From NCBI GenBank assembly GCA_019634245.1, contig JAHQVR010000272.1, forward strand, positions 1 through 8,745: DNA of 8,745 nt, in the 5' to 3' direction. Position 1 is the first letter of the stretch; each line of letters opens with the position of its first letter. Below the pieces are notes generated by a model that saw nothing but the letters and a program-made list of their open reading frames with translations, did not search any database and was not told the DNA's origin. This document shows positions 6,850 through 8,745 of the stretch, piece after piece. Made by a program: the position numbers and the translations under genes. Origin of the DNA: Gammaproteobacteria bacterium (lineage in GTDB: Bacteria > Pseudomonadota > Gammaproteobacteria > Granulosicoccales > Granulosicoccaceae).

Positions 6850-8605
6850 TACGGATGAAAACTTTAATTCCGTACCGCTTTTCTCCTTTGGAATAATCAC
6901 CGATACCCACGTTCGTTCTCCCGAAGGAGATCAGTCATCACCCTACCCAGTAAACGATAAAGCCAATTCCCGAGCTAGATATGCCTGTTCGCTATTGGCA
7001 AGCCAAGAACCTGAATTCGTTGTTCATCTTGGGGATATGGTACATCCATTGCCCGCTATGCCCTCTTACGATTCAGCCTGTGAAGAGGCTATCAGCATTT
7101 TCGAACCTTTGAAGCCAAATATACATTATGTATCTGGCAATCACGATGTAGGTGACAAGCCCATGCCTGGATCACCAGCAGCCATTGTGAATAAAAACGC
7201 GATGGAAAAATATTCGTCCTGGTTTGGTGCACATTGGTATTCATTTGATGTACAGAATATTCGCATTGTGGTGATCAATTCCTCATTGATCAATACTGGG
7301 TCCCAGGCCGAACAAGAGCAGAATTTATGGCTCAGCAAACGATTGTCTGAAAGCTCCAACTATCGTTTAATTTTATTTTCGCATTATCCACTGTTTATTC
7401 ATGACCCCGACGAAGCCGAGCATTACGATAATATTGCCGAACCCGGTCGGAGTTGGCTGCTTGAAAAGATCGCCACCTATTCCGTCGAAATAGTGTTCTC
7501 CGGCCATGTTCATCATTTCTTCTACAACAAAATTGGTAATTCTAAATTTTATACCCTAGCCAGCACCAGTTTTACACGACAGGATTATTCCGAATTATTT
7601 AAAATTGGCCCAGCAGCAGAATTTGGACGAGACGATACAGAAAAATTATCAGTCGCTATGGTGGAAATCTACCCTAAAAGAATCGCACTTAGAGTCATTG
7701 GTACGAAAGGGATTGAACAGAATGAGTCTATAGCTACGGTATCGCTACCTTCGGCAGATCCGCCAACACAAAAAAATATCACGGTAAGTATGCGGCATGC
7801 TTGGCACGAGTCAATTGACTTACCTTACAACGGGCCTATGGAGGAATTCACCCGCAAGCGCGCTCGAAACGACTACGCCCTGTTAAGACTAATGCAAATG
7901 GGCATACACCGGCTAAGGATACCGCTACAGGATTTAATTAGCGATTCGGGCAGACGGCGCATTGAACAAGCGATCAGCCTGGGATTTCGGCTTTCCGTTA
8001 TTTGTTTGCCAAGTAATTGGAATCGAATGCCAAGCGCGATAGATGGTCTTCACTCGTCAATAGATGCCCTTGAGTATATTCTTCCTAGCGATGCGGATCA
8101 TTGGAGATTACCAGATCCATTCAGCAACGTACCCGTGCCCGTTGTTCTCAGCTATGCAGCATCGGGTGCTCATAGCTCTGACCTATCCAAACCTTTTGCG
8201 CATACCGTTAGTGCTGGATTTCCATTAGAGAAACTCACCAGTATTATCAAATGGCAAAAACAGCAGGATACTGAACTTAAACTGGCGGGCATAGTCGTGC
8301 AAGTTCCCTGGGAGGCATGTATCTCCGAAGATTTTGCTTATATCAGAAAGACTTTAGAAGACTACCCAAAGAAGCTGTCGATAAATTTAAAACTGGCTAA
8401 AAGCAATCCCGCCGAAGAAAATTTTGACGAACAAAGAATCAGCGAACGCGTATGCTCCGCTATGGAGCAAATACAGTCCATTGATCGAGCTGAACTGCAG
8501 CTTGATACTTTCATGAGCGTTGATCGAGGCTATTCTCCCCGAACGGGTTTGGTTGACAGGTTAAGCAATCTTACGTTGATAGGCCAGCGTATATCCGGTG
8601 AGTAA
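6842..8605 (+). CDS. Metallophosphoesterase (class III/GpdQ-CpdA-like) with unassigned C-terminal domain
   Basis: This is a 587-residue protein. Residues about 14-245 are a calcineurin-like phosphoesterase with a full dinuclear-metal set: D21-T-H23, G64-D65, G99-N-H-D102, H181 in FSHYP, and G221-H222-V-H224. The pattern fits cyclic-nucleotide/glycerophosphodiester phosphodiesterases of the CpdA/GpdQ type, so it should cleave a phosphodiester or monoester. About 246-310 is a beta-rich linker. Residues about 311-587 form a second domain that I cannot assign. It alternates strands and helices (HRLRIPLQDL, FRLSVICLP, PVPVVLSYAA, LAGIVVQVPWEA, LSINLKLAKS, AELQLDTF), suggesting a TIM-barrel-like fold, and ends with MSVDRGYSPRTGLVDR. 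There is no signal peptide, so it is probably cytoplasmic. The ATG at 6842 overlaps the tctA-like stop (ATGGCTGA) and has little Shine-Dalgarno, implying translational coupling. The operon context suggests it processes the imported compound, but the substrate is unknown. Confidence 0.85.
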   Translation: MADTDENFNSVPLFSFGIITDTHVRSPEGDQSSPYPVNDKANSRARYACSLLASQEPEFVVHLGDMVHPLPAMPSYDSACEEAISIFEPLKPNIHYVSGNHDVGDKPMPGSPAAIVNKNAMEKYSSWFGAHWYSFDVQNIRIVVINSSLINTGSQAEQEQNLWLSKRLSESSNYRLILFSHYPLFIHDPDEAEHYDNIAEPGRSWLLEKIATYSVEIVFSGHVHHFFYNKIGNSKFYTLASTSFTRQDYSELFKIGPAAEFGRDDTEKLSVAMVEIYPKRIALRVIGTKGIEQNESIATVSLPSADPPTQKNITVSMRHAWHESIDLPYNGPMEEFTRKRARNDYALLRLMQMGIHRLRIPLQDLISDSGRRRIEQAISLGFRLSVICLPSNWNRMPSAIDGLHSSIDALEYILPSDADHWRLPDPFSNVPVPVVLSYAASGAHSSDLSKPFAHTVSAGFPLEKLTSIIKWQKQQDTELKLAGIVVQVPWEACISEDFAYIRKTLEDYPKKLSINLKLAKSNPAEENFDEQRISERVCSAMEQIQSIDRAELQLDTFMSVDRGYSPRTGLVDRLSNLTLIGQRISGE

Positions 8606-8705
8606 ATCTCATTCTCAAGTGGGTCTGGCAGGGTTTTTTCTTACCCAAAGGTTTGAAATCGATCAGATCACTCAAATTGGGCGTCCCTTACCGAAGTGTA
8701 AATAG
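8598..8705 (+). CDS. Possible small ORF (35 codons), unrecognised
   Basis: A GTG at 8598 overlaps the phosphoesterase stop codon (GTGAGTAA, 8 nt) and opens 35 codons ending at TAG 8703-8705. The overlap geometry matches the tctA/phosphoesterase junction, which is the only reason to consider it. There is no convincing Shine-Dalgarno. The peptide (starting MSKSHSQVGLAGFF, ending GRPLPKCK) has one short hydrophobic patch, and I do not recognise it. It could be a real small gene, the remnant of a lost downstream gene, or chance. The other two forward frames also reach stops shortly after, so a single frameshift would not extend it within the window. Confidence 0.22.
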   Translation: MSKSHSQVGLAGFFLTQRFEIDQITQIGRPLPKCK

Positions 8706-8745
8706 CCAACGACTCTAGTATATCTGACGGATAATGGAACTTCGC

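Noticed and set aside
8630..8647. T6 run with flanking GGG and ACCC as a terminator after the phosphoesterase
   Set aside because: The T run lies in the would-be loop, the stem is only about 4 bp, and no GC-rich stem precedes the T tract, so it does not fit an intrinsic terminator.
8734..8745. ATG at 8734 as the start of a downstream gene
   Set aside because: Only four codons are visible and the ribosome binding site is not convincing, so it cannot be supported from this window.

Overview
The window looks like part of a proteobacterial chromosome of moderate GC content. The evidence is a Bug/TctC-type periplasmic binding protein with a Gram-negative signal peptide, tightly packed operons, and sigma70-like promoters. 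A heterotrophic marine or soil gamma- or alphaproteobacterium is plausible, but the sequence does not settle this. Coding density is very high. No RNA gene, CRISPR array, insertion sequence or integrase was seen.

Layout: (1) 1-804 (+) is the 3' part of a DppC/OppC-type ABC permease, probably the end of an unrelated transport operon that continues to the left. (2) 805-913 is a short convergent gap with weak hairpins only. (3) 914-2470 (-) is a choline-sulfatase (BetC)-like sulfatase. 2486-3469 (-) is a TctC/Bug-family solute-binding protein. The two form a tight operon transcribed leftward. (4) 3470-3589 is a compact divergent control region with two overlapping face-to-face promoters and two inverted repeats. 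(5) 3590-4798 (+) is a ROK-family repressor-like regulator. 4854-5354 is a TctB-like small membrane subunit, 5359-6849 a TctA-like large membrane subunit, and 6842-8605 a two-domain metallophosphoesterase. A 35-codon ORF (8598-8705) overlaps its end.

Interpretation: The divergent genes make a complete tripartite tricarboxylate transporter (TctC + TctB + TctA) split across a regulator. One arm ends in a cytoplasmic sulfatase and the other in a cytoplasmic phosphoesterase. The simplest reading is one regulon for importing an organic anion or ester and removing sulfate, and perhaps phosphate, inside the cell under control of the ROK protein. Choline-O-sulfate is the obvious candidate because of the BetC similarity. 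However, the sulfatase seems to lack part of the choline-pocket region as I remember it, the transporter family usually carries carboxylates, and the ROK protein has lost residues that normally bind sugar. The real substrate may therefore be a different sulfated or phosphorylated acid.

Most notable points: the regulator/promoter/inverted-repeat arrangement; a G7 tract at the tctB-tctA junction where loss of one G would fuse the two membrane subunits in frame; and a metallophosphoesterase with an unassigned C-terminal domain of about 275 residues.
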